Source: Deferribacteres bacterium (GTDB taxonomy: Bacteria > Nitrospirota > Thermodesulfovibrionia > UBA6902). Taken from it: a stretch of 5,353 bases of DNA. Positions 4,469-5,353 of the stretch are shown in pieces. The position numbers were made by a program, and so were the translations under genes. Each line of letters opens with the position of its first letter. Within the stretch, counting starts at the first letter, position 1. Where the stretch lies: the NCBI GenBank assembly GCA_013152795.1, contig JAADFS010000150.1, forward strand, positions 1 to 5,353. Reading direction: 5' to 3'. The notes under the pieces are model-generated. The model did not search any database and was not told the origin of the DNA. It saw only the letters and a list, made by a program, of their open reading frames with translations.

Positions 4469-5353
4469 ATGAAAAAACACACCCTTTGCGTACACAGCGG
4501 CACATACCCGGATAGGGAAACCCGCGGGGTAAACACCCCGGTATTCACATCGTCTGCATTTGAATACCTGGACATGCCGCACAATATATATCCGAGGTAC
4601 TTCAACACCCCCAACCAGACGGCTGTAGCCGCCAAGTTGTGCGCCCTGGAGAATGCAGAGGACGGCCTGATCTTCAGTTCAGGGATGGCTGCAATCAGCA
4701 CCGTGCTGCTTGCGTTTCTGAACAGCGGGGACCATGCCGTTCTTCAGGGCGATATCTACGGGGGCACCCACCATTTTGTAACAGCCGACTTCCGGAGATT
4801 CGGGATTGATTATACCTTTGTCTCCAATGAGGCTGAAGACATTCAACAGGCGGGAAAACACCAGGATTATCTTTATCGAATCCCCCTCCAACCCCCTGCT
4901 CAAGATAACCGACATCAGGGCAGTGTCCCGTATTGCAAGGTCCCGTAACATAGTCACCGCCATAGACAACACCTTTGCAACCCCGGTCAACCAGAACCCT
5001 ATTGATTTGGGCATTGATATTGTGCTGCACAGCGGAACAAAATACCTGGGCGGCCACAGTGACATCTGCTGCGGCGCTGCTGTAAGCTCAAGGCCTTTCA
5101 TTGAAAAAATAAGGAATTCCGCCGCCAACCTCGGAGGCAGCCTGGACGCAAATGCCTGCTACCTGCTTGAAAGGAGCATGAAGACGCTTTGCATCCGGGT
5201 GGAAAAACAGTGCTCCAACGCCCAATACATTGCCGAAGCCCTGCTGGACAACCCTTACATCAGCAGGGTTTACTACCCGGGGCTGAAAGATCATCCCGGC
5301 CACGACACGGCGAAGAGCCAGATGAAGGGTTTCGGAGCCATAGTATCCTTTGA
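4469..5353 (+). pseudogene. PLP-dependent trans-sulfuration enzyme (cystathionine gamma-synthase/beta-lyase family), frameshifted and cut by window end
   Basis: This belongs to the Cys/Met-metabolism PLP enzyme family (fold type I), which adds, removes or exchanges sulfur groups on homoserine/cysteine backbones. The first frame (4469-4948, TAA 4946-4948) encodes the N-terminal part: the cross-subunit PLP-phosphate motif YPRYFNTPNQ (residues 41-50), FSSGMAAIST (69-78) and the cofactor-stacking Tyr in DIYGGT (95-100). After about residue 128 the homology jumps to the frame of 4854: ENTRIIFIESPSNPLLKITD, DNTFATP (Asp codon 4965-4967) and DIVLHSGTKYLGGHS, a match to the family signature with the PLP lysine codon at 5040-5042. 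That frame stays open to 5353, where the usual roughly 380-400-residue protein is still incomplete. Both halves are well conserved and joined by a single net +1 shift near GCGGGAAAAC, so this is either a very recent mutation or, quite likely, a sequencing or assembly error in a functional gene. An ATG at 4827 lies in the second frame, so an automatic caller may report two genes. Specificity (cystathionine beta-lyase, gamma-synthase, methionine gamma-lyase or O-acetylhomoserine sulfhydrylase) cannot be told by eye. Confidence 0.85.
4850..4858 (+). other. Frameshift point in the PLP enzyme gene
   Basis: GCGGGAAAA is where the two conserved frames meet. The upstream frame reads ...DIQQA then GKHQDY; the downstream frame reads REN then TRIIFIESPSNP. 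Adding one base in or before the G run (for example GCG-NGG-GAA-AAC) would restore a typical DIQQA-x-ENTRIIFIESPSNP sequence. Confidence 0.8.

Noticed and set aside
4852..4858. Programmed -1 ribosomal frameshift at G GGA AAA
   Set aside because: The heptamer is in phase, but a -1 shift leads to the frame of 4858, not the frame of 4854 that encodes the rest of the enzyme. A +1 shift is needed.

Overview
This 5.35 kb window looks like a chromosomal stretch of an anaerobic, probably sulfate- or sulfur-metabolising bacterium. The clue is the first gene, the 3' end of an HdrD-type Fe-S protein most like DsrK/TmcB of sulfate-reducer membrane complexes. Thermodesulfovibrio-like Nitrospirota or Desulfobacterota would fit. 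That placement is an inference from one partial gene, and the sequence has no taxonomic marker. All recognised genes are on the + strand.

Layout: (1) positions 3-620, C-terminal 205 residues of the CCG-domain Fe-S oxidoreductase. (2) 621-1009, a long 389-bp gene-free region with an A+T island, several inverted repeats and copies of a degenerate repeat centred on TTTATGC(A/C)ACTG. (3) 1010-2635, a 541-aa polytopic GT-C (PMT_2/ArnT-like) glycosyltransferase. (4) 2636-2761, a 126-bp gap holding a further copy of the same repeat beside a plausible sigma70 promoter. (5) 2762-4453, a membrane diguanylate cyclase: dCache sensor, two membrane helices and a GGDEF domain with intact active site and I-site. 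(6) 4469 to the window end, a PLP-dependent trans-sulfuration enzyme (cystathionine gamma-synthase/beta-lyase family), broken by a one-base-equivalent frameshift near 4850-4858 and cut off by the window edge.

How the genes relate: the cyclase and the PLP enzyme are 15 bp apart with a strong Shine-Dalgarno between them, so they are probably co-transcribed. The cyclase sensor keeps most residues I associate with the amino-acid-binding dCache motif, so an amino-acid sensor next to a Cys/Met enzyme is a reasonable but untested pairing. The glycosyltransferase is flanked by long non-coding gaps and looks like its own unit. The Fe-S gene is the end of an operon lying mostly outside the window.

The best candidate for something undescribed is the non-coding repeat family at 661, 831, 972 and 2654, all in one orientation and all between genes. 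I see no CRISPR array, tRNA, rRNA, transposase, phage gene or defence gene.
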